DNA from: Clostridiales bacterium
GTDB lineage: Bacteria > Bacillota > Clostridia > Christensenellales > Aristaeellaceae
Length of the DNA stretch: 34,760 bases
Reading direction: 5' to 3'
Assembly (NCBI GenBank): GCA_015056415.1
Contig: SVGJ01000002.1
Location: forward strand, 1-34,760
The position numbers and the translations under genes are program-made. Within the stretch, counting starts at the first letter, position 1; every line of letters begins with the position of its first letter. The notes under the pieces were generated by a model. That model was not told the DNA's origin, ran no database searches, and worked only from the letters and a program-made list of their open reading frames with translations. Positions 16,300 through 24,232 of this stretch are shown here, in pieces.

Positions 16300-16315
16300 C
16301 TTATTTGGAGGAAAC

Positions 16316-17119
16316 ATGCTCGGAGAGATTATTCAGCAAACCCGGCACAAACGCCCGCTGGTGCATTGCATCACCAATTACGTGTCAGCCAACGACTGCG
16401 CCAATCTGCTGCTGGGCTGCGGCGCATCAGCCATCATGGCGGATGATCCGGAGGAAGTGGCGGAGGTCACCGCCATGTGCAATGGCCTTGTGCTGAACAT
16501 GGGCATCCCCAACCCGCGCAAGCTGGAAGCCCTGCTGATTGCCGGAAAGGAAGCCAATCGTCTGGGGCATCCGGTGGTGCTTGATCCCGTGGGTGTGGGC
16601 AGCTCGGCCATGCGGCAGGAGGCGGCGCGGAAGCTGTTGGAGCAGGTGTGCTTTGCTGCAATTCGTGGCAACGCTACGGAGATCGCCACGCTGGTTCGCG
16701 GCACGGCAGCCCATCGCGGTGTGGATGCGGACGAGCAGAACGACGCCACGGAAGCCAACGCCCGTCAGCTTGCCCGAAAAACCGGCGCGATGGTCATCGT
16801 GACCGGAGATACGGATCTGGTCACGGATGGCACAACACTCTACCGGGTGCACAATGGGCATCCCATGATGCGCACCGTCACCGGCGCTGGGTGTCAGCTG
16901 TCCGCGCTGGTGGGGGCATACATCACCGCGAATGCAGCCCAGCCCATGCAAGCCGCTCTGGCGGCTGTATGCGCCATGGGGGTGTGTGGGGAGATCGCTC
17001 ATCGCCGTCTGACCCCCATGGACGGCAATGCCAGCTACCGCAATTACATCCTTAACGCCATCTGCAACCTGACGCCCCTGGCCTTGGAGGAAGGAGCCAA
17101 CTATGAAACTGACTGCTGA
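16316..17119 (+). CDS. thiM: Hydroxyethylthiazole kinase
   Basis: A 267-residue ribokinase-like enzyme that phosphorylates the thiazole alcohol for thiamine salvage. It begins with the family pattern RPLVHCITNYVSANDCANLLL and carries GASAIMADDPEEVAE and VLDPVGVGSS. The TGDTD segment and the C-terminal anion hole TGAGCQLSAL include the catalytic-position Cys. Length is normal. TGGAGG precedes the ATG. Its 3' end overlaps thiE by 17 bases, so the two are coupled. It is first in the operon controlled by the tandem TPP riboswitches and will be shut off when TPP is plentiful. Confidence 0.95.
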   Translation: MLGEIIQQTRHKRPLVHCITNYVSANDCANLLLGCGASAIMADDPEEVAEVTAMCNGLVLNMGIPNPRKLEALLIAGKEANRLGHPVVLDPVGVGSSAMRQEAARKLLEQVCFAAIRGNATEIATLVRGTAAHRGVDADEQNDATEANARQLARKTGAMVIVTGDTDLVTDGTTLYRVHNGHPMMRTVTGAGCQLSALVGAYITANAAQPMQAALAAVCAMGVCGEIAHRRLTPMDGNASYRNYILNAICNLTPLALEEGANYETDC

Positions 17120-17741
17120 TATGATGCGCCTGTACGCCGTGACGGATCGCAGCTGGCTGCGTGGTCGCACCCTGCACGAACAGGTGGAGGAAGCCCTCAT
17201 CGGTGGTGCAACGCTGGTGCAGCTGCGGGAAAAGGAGCTGGACGAAGCCTCCTTCCTGCAGGAGGCCATTGACCTGACGAAGCTCTGCCACCGATATGGT
17301 GTGCCGCTACTGATCAACGACAATATCGACATTGCCCGCCGCAGCGGCGCGGACGGCGTTCATGTGGGGCAAAGCGACATGGAAGCCGCCGCGGTGCGCA
17401 GCATCCTTGGCAGCGACATGATCGTGGGCGTGACAGCCAAGACGGTGGAGCAAGCCCAGCGAGCCCAGGAGGCCGGTGCGGATTACCTGGGCAGCGGCGC
17501 GGTTTTTGGCTCCGCCACCAAGCTCAACGCCAATCCCATGAGCATGGACACATTGCGCACCATCTGCCGGTCGGTGGAGATTCCGGTGGTGGCCATTGGC
17601 GGTATCCACAAGGGAAATATCCTGGAGCTGGCCGGCACGGGCATTGCCGGTGCGGCGGTGGTGTCCGGCATTTTCGCAGCGGAGGACATCACGGCGGAAT
17701 GCCGTGAGCTGCGCGGCTTGGTGGAGAGAATCATCAAGTGA
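17103..17741 (+). CDS. thiE: Thiamine-phosphate synthase
   Basis: A 212-residue TIM-barrel enzyme joining HMP-PP and thiazole phosphate to thiamine monophosphate. The diagnostic motifs are all present: VQLREKELD near residue 39, LLINDN near 69, GVHVGQSDM near 86, GADYLGSGAVFGSATK near 127 and VVAIGGIHKGN near 165. AAGGAGC precedes the ATG inside the end of thiM. Length and motifs are typical, with nothing missing. It is followed by a structured 196-base gap before thiW. Confidence 0.95.
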   Translation: MKLTADMMRLYAVTDRSWLRGRTLHEQVEEALIGGATLVQLREKELDEASFLQEAIDLTKLCHRYGVPLLINDNIDIARRSGADGVHVGQSDMEAAAVRSILGSDMIVGVTAKTVEQAQRAQEAGADYLGSGAVFGSATKLNANPMSMDTLRTICRSVEIPVVAIGGIHKGNILELAGTGIAGAAVVSGIFAAEDITAECRELRGLVERIIK

Positions 17742-17764
17742 CTCATCATGCCCAAGGCATTTGA

Positions 17765-17909
17765 GAATCCAACTGGGAGGAGGTAGGCACGCCGTCAGCG
17801 GGGGAGCGCCCGGTGACGTGAAAACAGCGATGGGAAGCCGTGTTCCGGCGTGAGAGGAGACCAGCAAGTCTCGACCGACCAGCAGGCGGGTGCGCCATGC
17901 TGTTTTCAC
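17765..17909 (+). ncRNA. Structured leader between thiE and thiW, class not recognised
   Basis: A GC-rich stretch able to fold strongly. GTCAGCG..CGC..TGAC lies around 17793-17816. A long outer stem GTGAAAACAGC (17818-17828) with GCTGTTTTCAC (17899-17909) encloses GCCG/CGGC and GAGAC/GTCTC hairpins. It is not a THI element. Fragments such as GGGAAGCCG and GGAGACCAGC loosely recall cobalamin riboswitches, but the whole does not match. It ends 15 bases before the thiW ribosome site, so translational control is possible. Confidence 0.5.
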
Positions 17910-17937
17910 TCTGAAAAGTGCAAAGGAGGAATCTCAA

Positions 17938-18453
17938 ATGAATCGTAACCGTACCCTGCGGCTGACGCTGGCCGCGATCCTCGTAGCTGTTGCCGTGGTT
18001 GGCAGCATGTTTTCCTTCCCCGTGTTCGGCAGCAAATGCTCTCCTGTGCAGCACATGGTGAATGTGATCTGCGGCGTGCTGCTGGGGCCCTGGTATGGCC
18101 TGGGCGCTGGCTTCCTGGCGGCACTGATCCGCAACCTGCTGGGTCTGGGCAGTTTGCTGGCTTTCCCTGGCAGCATGTGCGGCGCATTCCTGTGCGGCCT
18201 TGTGTGGAAGTACTGCAAGAAGCTGCTGCCCACGCTGGTGGGTGAAGTCTTTGGCACGGGCATTATCGGCGGCTTGCTGGCATATCCCATTGCTATTGCG
18301 TTCATGGGCGTGTCCAGCAGCAACGTGGCCTTCTACGCCTATGTTGTGCCCTTCCTGATCTCCACCGTGGTGGGTTCCATCATTGCCGGCGCGATCATCT
18401 TCGCGCTGCAGAAGAACGGCACGTTGAACCGCATGGCAGGCAAACTCCAATAA
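17938..18453 (+). CDS. thiW: ThiW, substrate-binding S component of an ECF-type thiamine-precursor transporter
   Basis: A 171-residue membrane protein with about five to six helices. It starts LTLAAILVAVAVVGSMFSFPVFGSKCSPVQHMVNVI, the ThiW signature region, and continues with GPWYGLGAGFLAALIRNLLG. ThiW is known as the S component thought to bring in the thiazole moiety, and must borrow the EcfA/EcfT energizing module encoded elsewhere. AAAGGAGG lies before the ATG; the longer frame from 17890 would start inside the leader. It sits between thiE and thiD, fitting thiazole salvage together with ThiM. Confidence 0.92.
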   Translation: MNRNRTLRLTLAAILVAVAVVGSMFSFPVFGSKCSPVQHMVNVICGVLLGPWYGLGAGFLAALIRNLLGLGSLLAFPGSMCGAFLCGLVWKYCKKLLPTLVGEVFGTGIIGGLLAYPIAIAFMGVSSSNVAFYAYVVPFLISTVVGSIIAGAIIFALQKNGTLNRMAGKLQ

Positions 18454-18475
18454 AATTCCTAAGGAGGTAGCACCT

Positions 18476-19282
18476 ATGAAAACGGCCTTATCCATCGCTG
18501 GCAGCGATTCCAGCGGCGGCGCGGGGATCCAGGCGGACATGAAAACCATGTCGGCCCACGGGATCTACGCCATGACGGCCATCACTGCCCTGACCGCCCA
18601 GAACACCACCGGCGTGATCAGCATCCAGGAGTCCACGCCGGACTTCCTGGCCGATCAGCTGGACGCTGTGTTCACGGACATCTTCCCCGATGCAGTCAAG
18701 ATCGGCATGATGGCCAACGCTGCGCTGATCCGCGTGATTGCCCGGAAGCTGAAGCAGTACCACGCCAGGCACATCGTGGTCGATCCCGTGATGGTGGCTA
18801 CCTCCGGCTCCAAGCTCATGCAGGAGGATGCTCTGGATACCCTGACGCATGAGCTTCTGCCCCTGGCGGAGCTGGTCACCCCCAACATTCCTGAGGCGGA
18901 GGTGCTTTCCGGCATGAGGATCACCTCCGCCGAGGATATGGTAGCAGCAGCGAAACACATGGAGCAATCTTTCTCCTGTGCCGTGCTGCTCAAGGGCGGC
19001 CACGACCTGAACAACGCCAATGACCTGCTGTGCCGCAACGGTGAAATCAGGTGGTTCCACGGCAGGCGCATCAACAATCCCAACACCCACGGCACAGGCT
19101 GTACGCTGTCCAGTGCCATTGCGTCCAATCTGGCCTGTGGCATGGAGCTTGACGAGGCGGTCGGACGGGCGAAGGAATACATCTCCGGCGCGCTGGCGGC
19201 AATGCTCGACCTGGGCAAAGGCAGTGGACCCATGAACCATCTGTTTGATCTGAAGAGCGAGTATATCGGAAAGGAGGGGTAA
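18476..19282 (+). CDS. thiD: Hydroxymethylpyrimidine/phosphomethylpyrimidine kinase
   Basis: A 268-residue ribokinase-fold enzyme that phosphorylates HMP to HMP-P and then to HMP-PP. It starts with LSIAGSDSSGGAGIQADMKT, the classic ThiD motif, followed by TAITALTAQNT, VDPVMVATSGSKL, TPNIPEAEVLSG, LLKGGH and the catalytic anion hole GTGCTLSSAIA. All are intact and the length is standard. AAGGAGGT precedes the start. It is the last gene of the riboswitch-led salvage operon and supplies ThiE with HMP-PP. Confidence 0.95.
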   Translation: MKTALSIAGSDSSGGAGIQADMKTMSAHGIYAMTAITALTAQNTTGVISIQESTPDFLADQLDAVFTDIFPDAVKIGMMANAALIRVIARKLKQYHARHIVVDPVMVATSGSKLMQEDALDTLTHELLPLAELVTPNIPEAEVLSGMRITSAEDMVAAAKHMEQSFSCAVLLKGGHDLNNANDLLCRNGEIRWFHGRRINNPNTHGTGCTLSSAIASNLACGMELDEAVGRAKEYISGALAAMLDLGKGSGPMNHLFDLKSEYIGKEG

Positions 19283-19292
19283 CGGGGACAGG

Positions 19293-19321
19293 TTGCGGGA
19301 AATGCAAAAACTTTGTATAAT
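19293..19321 (+). promoter_or_regulatory. Promoter of the TetR-family gene
   Basis: TTGCGG (19293-19298), 17 bases, TATAAT (19316-19321). This gives the regulator its own promoter, separate from thiD. Confidence 0.75.
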
Positions 19322-19370
19322 GCAATCACGGATGTCATATCCCGCAATACGAAGGAATGAGTTGATACCC

Positions 19371-20036
19371 ATGAATCATCCCGATCCCCGCAGGAGATAT
19401 ATTCTGGCTGCTGCGCAGCTGATCAAAGAGCTTGGAGAAGAAAATGTCAGCGCCCGCAAGATCGCTGCTGTTTTGGGCACAGCTCCATCGGCCATTTATC
19501 GGCATTTCCAAACGCTGGATGAGCTGATGGCCTATGCTGCCATCAGCTATCGCTATGATACCTACGCTGAGATGGATCGCATTGCCGTTGACGCCAGCAA
19601 CGCCTTTGAGATGTACGAAAAAACGGAGCGGGAGTTTGCACGCTTTGCCTTTGCCAGGCCCAAGCTGCTGGATTGCCTGGTTTTCGGTGCATACAGTCAA
19701 AATATGTCTGAACTCATGGCGAACTATCGGACGATCTTTCCCGAGGCAGTGGACGAAAAGAAATTGTATTCGGCTGCCGTGCTGAATGGGCAGGATTTTG
19801 AAAAGGGCAATATGCGACTGCTGCAGATGTGCCGGGATGACGGCTCCCTTCAGGCGGATGACGCAACGGCTCACGCACTGAACGGCGTTCTTGTGCATAT
19901 GTTCAAAGGCTTCCTGAAAACGGCGCTGGATCATCCAGAAATGGAAGTTGAAACGCTGGTTTCCCGCTATATGAATTGCTTCACCTTCGTTTTGCAGCCT
20001 TATGCACGCAAAAACACGAACTATATTCAGCAGTAA
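19371..20036 (+). CDS. TetR/AcrR-family regulator, probable repressor of the tenA operon
   Basis: A 221-residue regulator. The N-terminal HTH reads RRYILAAAQLIKELGEENVSARKIAAVLGTAPSAIYRHFQTLDELM split over the usual three helices (residues 5-50). The rest is the helical ligand-binding and dimer domain. It is encoded just ahead of a promoter that carries a 28-bp perfect palindrome, the form of a TetR operator. The likely effector would be a thiamine precursor or breakdown product, but that is inference. The first 26 residues of the longer frame are excluded because they overlap the promoter. Confidence 0.88.
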   Translation: MNHPDPRRRYILAAAQLIKELGEENVSARKIAAVLGTAPSAIYRHFQTLDELMAYAAISYRYDTYAEMDRIAVDASNAFEMYEKTEREFARFAFARPKLLDCLVFGAYSQNMSELMANYRTIFPEAVDEKKLYSAAVLNGQDFEKGNMRLLQMCRDDGSLQADDATAHALNGVLVHMFKGFLKTALDHPEMEVETLVSRYMNCFTFVLQPYARKNTNYIQQ

Positions 20037-20059
20037 TCAAAAAACATTTGCATAGCATC

Positions 20060-20088
20060 TTGACAAGCGTTGGGCGCATATCTATAAT
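20060..20088 (+). promoter_or_regulatory. Promoter of tenA-thiZXY operon
   Basis: TTGACA (20060-20065), 17 bases, TATAAT (20083-20088): both boxes match consensus exactly. Confidence 0.9.
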
Positions 20089-20092
20089 ATAG

Positions 20093-20120
20093 GCCGTAAG
20101 TGAACGCGTTCACTTACGGC
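20093..20120. promoter_or_regulatory. 28-bp perfect palindromic operator
   Basis: GCCGTAAGTGAACG followed by its exact reverse complement, starting five bases after the -10 box, so bound repressor would block transcription start. The core TGAACGCGTTCA resembles TetR-family operators. The adjacent TetR gene is the natural ligand. Confidence 0.85.
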
Positions 20121-20155
20121 GAATTTGTTCCATGAACGAATGAAGGAGTATCATC

Positions 20156-20827
20156 ATGAGCTTTGCACAGGAATTGATGACAGCTGCCGCTCCGGTTTGG
20201 GAAAAATACATGACACATCCCTTTATTACCGGCATGATCGACGGTACGCTGGAAAAAGAAAAGTTTGCATTCTACCTCATGCAGGACAGCCAGTATCTCA
20301 AGGACTATGCCAAGGTCTATGCCACGTCCTTCATCAAGTGCGACGATATCCACCTGATGCGCGCCATTTACCGCGATATGCAGGTGATCGTTTCCGACGA
20401 ATCCATGACGCACATCCGCTATCTCAAGGATATGGGATACACGGAAGATGACGCATACGCTGCGCCCACCGCGCCGGAAAACCGTGAATACCTGGACTAT
20501 ATGCTCCAGGTTGCCCGGGAGGGCAGCGTGCAGGAGGGTCTGATCAGCGTGATGGCCTGTACCTTCAGCTATTACCATATTGCGCTGCATGCCCGTTCCC
20601 AGGCCATGAAGAACGGCACCTACGAAAACAACTACTTCGCCGCATGGATGGACGACTATGTGGGCGAGACCTACAAGGGCATCTACGACCGCACCGCTGA
20701 TATGTGTGACGAGATCACTTGCAGCCTGTCAGGTGCTGAGAAGGATCGCCTGAAGGAGATCTTCATCCGCTCCAGCGAATACGAGCTGGGCTTCTGGGAC
20801 ATGGCCATGCGCGGCCCCAACGCGTAA
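20156..20827 (+). CDS. tenA: TenA-family aminopyrimidine aminohydrolase (thiaminase II)
   Basis: A 223-residue all-helical enzyme that releases HMP from aminomethyl-pyrimidine for thiamine salvage. Asp44 and Tyr47 (DSQYL) and the nucleophile Cys135 (VMACTFSYYHI) sit at the positions known from Bacillus subtilis TenA. A Glu near 208-210 (SSEYELGFW) matches the catalytic glutamate region. Length is normal. AAGGAGT precedes the ATG. It is first in an operon with an ABC importer of the ThiXYZ type, the arrangement known for uptake and salvage of N-formyl-aminopyrimidine. No TPP riboswitch precedes it; control is by the palindromic operator. Confidence 0.92.
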   Translation: MSFAQELMTAAAPVWEKYMTHPFITGMIDGTLEKEKFAFYLMQDSQYLKDYAKVYATSFIKCDDIHLMRAIYRDMQVIVSDESMTHIRYLKDMGYTEDDAYAAPTAPENREYLDYMLQVAREGSVQEGLISVMACTFSYYHIALHARSQAMKNGTYENNYFAAWMDDYVGETYKGIYDRTADMCDEITCSLSGAEKDRLKEIFIRSSEYELGFWDMAMRGPNA

Positions 20828-20842
20828 GCAAAGGAGAGCATC

Positions 20843-21595
20843 ATGCTGGCATTCAACCATGTGGATTTCACCTATCCCGGTGATACAGAGAAAATCCTTG
20901 ACGGCCTTTCCTTTCAGGTGCAGGACGGGGAGTTCATTTCCATCCTGGGCGCCAGCGGTGGCGGCAAAAGCACGCTGTTCCGCCTACTCAACGGCCTGGA
21001 GACCATCCAGGGCGGCAGCATCGAGATCGACGGCAAGAACATCCGCGAGCTGAAGCACTACTGCTCCTATATGCCCCAGAAGGATCTGCTTTTCCCCTGG
21101 CGCACGGTGGAGCAGAACGTGATGCTGCCCATGGAGGTAGCCGGTGTGGACAAGGCCAAGCGCAAGAAGGACTGCGGCCACATGCTGCGCCGCGTGGAGC
21201 TGGAGGAGTACGCCAAGAAGTATCCCCGCGACCTGTCCGGCGGCATGCGCCAGCGCGTTTCCTTTGCCCGTACCCTGTGCGCCGGCTCTAACCTGCTCCT
21301 GCTGGACGAGCCCTTCAGCGCGCTGGACTCCATTACCCGCATCAATCTGCAGGAATGGCTCCTGCGGCAGTGGGGCAAGTTCAACCGAACGGTGCTTTTC
21401 ATCACCCACGACGTGGAAGAGGCTATTTTCCTCTCCCAGAAGATCTACGTCATCACCGAAAAGCCCATCCGCAGCGTGGAGCAGATCGAAGTCCCCCTGC
21501 CCTATCCCCGCACCCGCGATATGCTTTTGCAGCCTGAGATCATGCGCCTGAAGGAAGAACTGATCCATTCCCTGCGCCAGAAGGTGGAAGCATGA
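20843..21595 (+). CDS. thiZ: ABC transporter ATPase, ThiZ-like
   Basis: A 250-residue nucleotide-binding subunit. Walker A GASGGGKST lies near residues 37-45, the Q-loop at YMPQKDLL, the signature LSGGMRQR, Walker B LLLLDEPFSALD and the H-loop FITHDVEEA. It resembles the SsuB/TauB/ThiZ branch. It powers import by the two permeases downstream. The gene starts 16 bases after tenA and its stop overlaps the first permease start (ATGA), so they are co-translated. Confidence 0.9.
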   Translation: MLAFNHVDFTYPGDTEKILDGLSFQVQDGEFISILGASGGGKSTLFRLLNGLETIQGGSIEIDGKNIRELKHYCSYMPQKDLLFPWRTVEQNVMLPMEVAGVDKAKRKKDCGHMLRRVELEEYAKKYPRDLSGGMRQRVSFARTLCAGSNLLLLDEPFSALDSITRINLQEWLLRQWGKFNRTVLFITHDVEEAIFLSQKIYVITEKPIRSVEQIEVPLPYPRTRDMLLQPEIMRLKEELIHSLRQKVEA

Positions 21596-22335
21596 AAAAG
21601 AAGCTGTATGGACTGGGCTTTGGTGCGTTCCTGATCCTTTTGTGGCAGCTGCTGGCTGTGAAGATCAACGCATCCTATATCCTGCCCTCGCCTTTGCAGG
21701 TATGGCAAGCCCTGCAGAAGAACTTCGGCGTGATCATGACCAAGCATTTCCCCATCACGATGGAGGTGGTCTTCATCGGCAGCGGGATCGCGCTGGTGCT
21801 GGGCATCGCCCTAGCGATCCTGATGGATCTGGACGAGCGCATTGAAAAGGCTGTTTATCCCATCCTGACCGTATCGCAGACGATCCCCGTGCTGTGCATT
21901 GCGCCCATCTTTGTTCTGTGGTTTGGCTATACCACCACCACCCGTGTGATCGTGGTGGTGCTGCTCACCTTCTTCTCCATCACGGTTAACGTGTTTGACG
22001 GCTTCAAGGCCACCAAGCATGAAATGACGGAGCTGATGGCCACCTACGGTGCGACCAAAATGCAGCAGTTTGTGAAGCTGCGTCTGCCTACGGCGTTGCC
22101 CTACTTTTTCACCGCACTGAAGATCTCCATCCCCTGGGCAGTGGTGGGTTCCGCCATTGCCGAATGGCTGGGCGCTCCCGGCGGCCTGGGCAACTACAGC
22201 CGCAAGATGATGATGGATCTGAACGCCGCCGGCCTGATCGCGCCGCTGCTGGTCATTTCCGCCGTGGCCCTTATGATCAACGGTCTGATCCGCCTGATCG
22301 AACGCCTGGTGGTAACCTGGCGCGCAGAAGTTTGA
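21592..22335 (+). CDS. thiX: ABC transporter permease, ThiX-like (copy 1)
   Basis: A 247-residue inner-membrane subunit with about six helices. The coupling-helix EAA loop reads ELMATYGATKMQQFVKLRLPTALP and the helices after it contain PWAVVGSAIAEWLG. It is of the BPD-transport type found with NMT1/ThiY binding proteins. It is clearly paralogous to the second permease at 23411. A transporter normally forms a homodimer here, so two genes suggest a heterodimer or two alternate complexes. Confidence 0.88.
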   Translation: MKKKLYGLGFGAFLILLWQLLAVKINASYILPSPLQVWQALQKNFGVIMTKHFPITMEVVFIGSGIALVLGIALAILMDLDERIEKAVYPILTVSQTIPVLCIAPIFVLWFGYTTTTRVIVVVLLTFFSITVNVFDGFKATKHEMTELMATYGATKMQQFVKLRLPTALPYFFTALKISIPWAVVGSAIAEWLGAPGGLGNYSRKMMMDLNAAGLIAPLLVISAVALMINGLIRLIERLVVTWRAEV

Positions 22336-22389
22336 TTCTTGTTACCCCTTGCACAAAGAAGCAATCAATATACGAAAGGATGGATTCCC

Positions 22390-23388
22390 ATGAAGAAGAT
22401 CATTTCCTGGCTGTGCGTACTGGCCCTGGCTCTGTCCCTGTGCGCCCCCGTGGCCCTGGCTGACGACAAGGAACTCAAGGATTTCGAGGTCATTCTGGAC
22501 TGGTATCCCAATGCCATGCACACCTTCCTCTACATTGCCCAGGAGAAGGGCTATTTCGCTGAGGAAGGCCTGAATGTGACCCTGACGCCTCCCGCCGGCT
22601 TCTCTGACGCGCTGTCCTTCCCTGTGGCCGGCCGTGCCCAGGTGGGTCTGTACTACATGAGCGACCTGGTAAACGCCTATGTCAACGAGGGCATGCCCGT
22701 GCAGATCATCGGCACCCTGACCCAGACCTCTCTGAACGTGCTGGCTTCCCTGACGGAGAGCGGCATCGCCACCCCCGACCAGATCAAGGGCAAGATCGTC
22801 GGCTATACCGGCGGTTCCGGCCTGGAAGCCAAGATCCGCACCCTGACCCGTCAGGTGGGTCTTGCCGATGCGGATTACGAGCTGATCGACATCGGCTTTG
22901 ACATCATCACCGCCCTGACCACCAAGAATGTGGACGTTGTGGGCGGCGGCATGGTCAACAGCGAAATGATCGAGCTGGAGCATGCCGGCTTTGACGTGAG
23001 CTACTGGAACTGGGTGGACTTCGGCGTTCCCCAGGAATACAACACCGTTTTCCTCACCAGCCAGGCGCAGTATCAGCAGGATCCCGAGCTGTTCGCCGCT
23101 TTCCTGCGCGCCTGCAAGAAGGGCTTTGACGACATGAAGGCCGATCCCGAAGCCGCCCTCGCTCTGATCATGAGCAAGTCCAGCGCGGAATACGCCCTGA
23201 CGGAAGAAGTGGAGCGCGAAGGCTTCAAGGTGCTGCTGCCCATCATGGAAACGGTGGATGCTCCCTTCCTGTCCATGGACAATGCTGTGTGGACCAACCT
23301 GATGACCTGGATGCACGAGACCCAGCAGATCGACAAGGTGGTTGATCCCGCTGAGTTCGTGGTGGACGTGCTGTACGGTGACGAATAA
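22390..23388 (+). CDS. thiY: Substrate-binding protein, ThiY/NMT1-like
   Basis: A 332-residue extracytoplasmic binding protein. A signal peptide occupies residues 1-24, cleaved after VALA. The mature part starts DDKELKDFEVILDWYPNAMHTFLYIAQEKGYF with the NMT1/THI5-type WYPNAMH motif, and continues EEGLNVTLTPPAGFSD. The tenA link suggests a pyrimidine ligand. Oddly for a Gram-positive, the signal peptide has Cys18 but Leu at -1 (LSLC), so it lacks a proper lipobox and may not be lipid-anchored. The start at MKKIISW is preceded by a moderate ribosome site; 17 upstream in-frame residues are unlikely. Confidence 0.88.
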   Translation: MKKIISWLCVLALALSLCAPVALADDKELKDFEVILDWYPNAMHTFLYIAQEKGYFAEEGLNVTLTPPAGFSDALSFPVAGRAQVGLYYMSDLVNAYVNEGMPVQIIGTLTQTSLNVLASLTESGIATPDQIKGKIVGYTGGSGLEAKIRTLTRQVGLADADYELIDIGFDIITALTTKNVDVVGGGMVNSEMIELEHAGFDVSYWNWVDFGVPQEYNTVFLTSQAQYQQDPELFAAFLRACKKGFDDMKADPEAALALIMSKSSAEYALTEEVEREGFKVLLPIMETVDAPFLSMDNAVWTNLMTWMHETQQIDKVVDPAEFVVDVLYGDE

Positions 23389-23410
23389 TCCTTCGCAGGG
23401 GGGCAGAGCG

Positions 23411-24154
23411 ATGAAGAAGAATCACGTTGGGCTGCTGTCAGCCTTGATCGTGCTGGTCGGCTGGCAGGTACTGTCCATGGCGGTGAACATGACGCATATC
23501 CTGCCCTCTCCCGTTTCAACGCTGGTACGCCTGTGGGAGCTGCGGGAATCCCTGTTCCTGACGCACCTTCCCGCTACGCTGGAAATCATCCTGCTGGGCA
23601 TGGCACTGGCCATCGTTGTGGGGCTTTTGCTGGCGATCCTGATGGACATGTTCCCTGCTGTGGAAGCCATGCTCTATCCCACGCTGGTGGTGATCCAGAC
23701 GATCCCCGTCATGTGCATTTCGCCCCTGTTCGTGCTGTGGTTCGGCTACTCCCTCTGGGCGCGGCTGCTGGCGGTGGTGCTGAGCACCTTCTTCACCATT
23801 ACCATCAACACCTTTGACGGACTGAAGAACACCAAGCGTGAAATGCAGGAGCTGATGCGCACCTACGGCGCAGGACGCATGAAGATCTTCTTCAAACTGA
23901 AGGTGCCTACCGCACTGCCCAACTTCATCACTTCGCTAAAGATCACCCTGCCCTGGGCGGTGATCGGCGCAGCCATCGCTGAATGGCTGGGCGCATCCAA
24001 GGGCCTGGGTTACTTCAGCAAGCGCATGATGACCAAGCTGGACGGCTCGGCGGTGTTTGCCTCTGTGCTGCTGCTCAGCATTCTGGCGCTGATCGGCCTG
24101 TCCCTGGTCAAGTGGATTGACCGCAAATGGGTCGTGTGGCGCAGCGAAGTGTAA
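23411..24154 (+). CDS. ABC transporter permease, ThiX-like (copy 2)
   Basis: A 247-residue permease very similar to copy 1 throughout: both carry ILPSP, VIQTIPVMCISPLFVLWFGY (SQTIPVLCIAPIFVLWFGY in copy 1), an EAA loop ELMRTYGAGRMKIFFKLKVP, and PWAVIGAAIAEWLG. It comes after the binding protein instead of next to the first permease, so the order is ATPase-permease-SBP-permease. The start is the ATG at 23411 with AGGGGGG upstream. An intrinsic terminator follows the gene. Confidence 0.88.
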   Translation: MKKNHVGLLSALIVLVGWQVLSMAVNMTHILPSPVSTLVRLWELRESLFLTHLPATLEIILLGMALAIVVGLLLAILMDMFPAVEAMLYPTLVVIQTIPVMCISPLFVLWFGYSLWARLLAVVLSTFFTITINTFDGLKNTKREMQELMRTYGAGRMKIFFKLKVPTALPNFITSLKITLPWAVIGAAIAEWLGASKGLGYFSKRMMTKLDGSAVFASVLLLSILALIGLSLVKWIDRKWVVWRSEV

Positions 24155-24172
24155 ACGAACTTATCTATAACC

Positions 24173-24219
24173 AAAGGGAAACGGAGCTTGCCCCATGTGG
24201 AGAAGCTCCGTTTCCCTTT
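24173..24219. terminator. Strong intrinsic terminator, probably bidirectional
   Basis: A 17-bp perfect stem, AAAGGGAAACGGAGCTT (24173-24189) with its complement at 24203-24219. It closes the tenA operon and lies just before the end of the minus-strand HTH gene, with T-rich ends on both strands. Confidence 0.92.
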
Positions 24220-24232
24220 TGATATGATTTGA

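Noticed and set aside
17765-17909. Third TPP riboswitch or a cobalamin riboswitch before thiW
   Set aside because: No CTGAGA or CCTGAT/TAATGCC elements; only partial resemblance to cobalamin motifs, so left unclassified.
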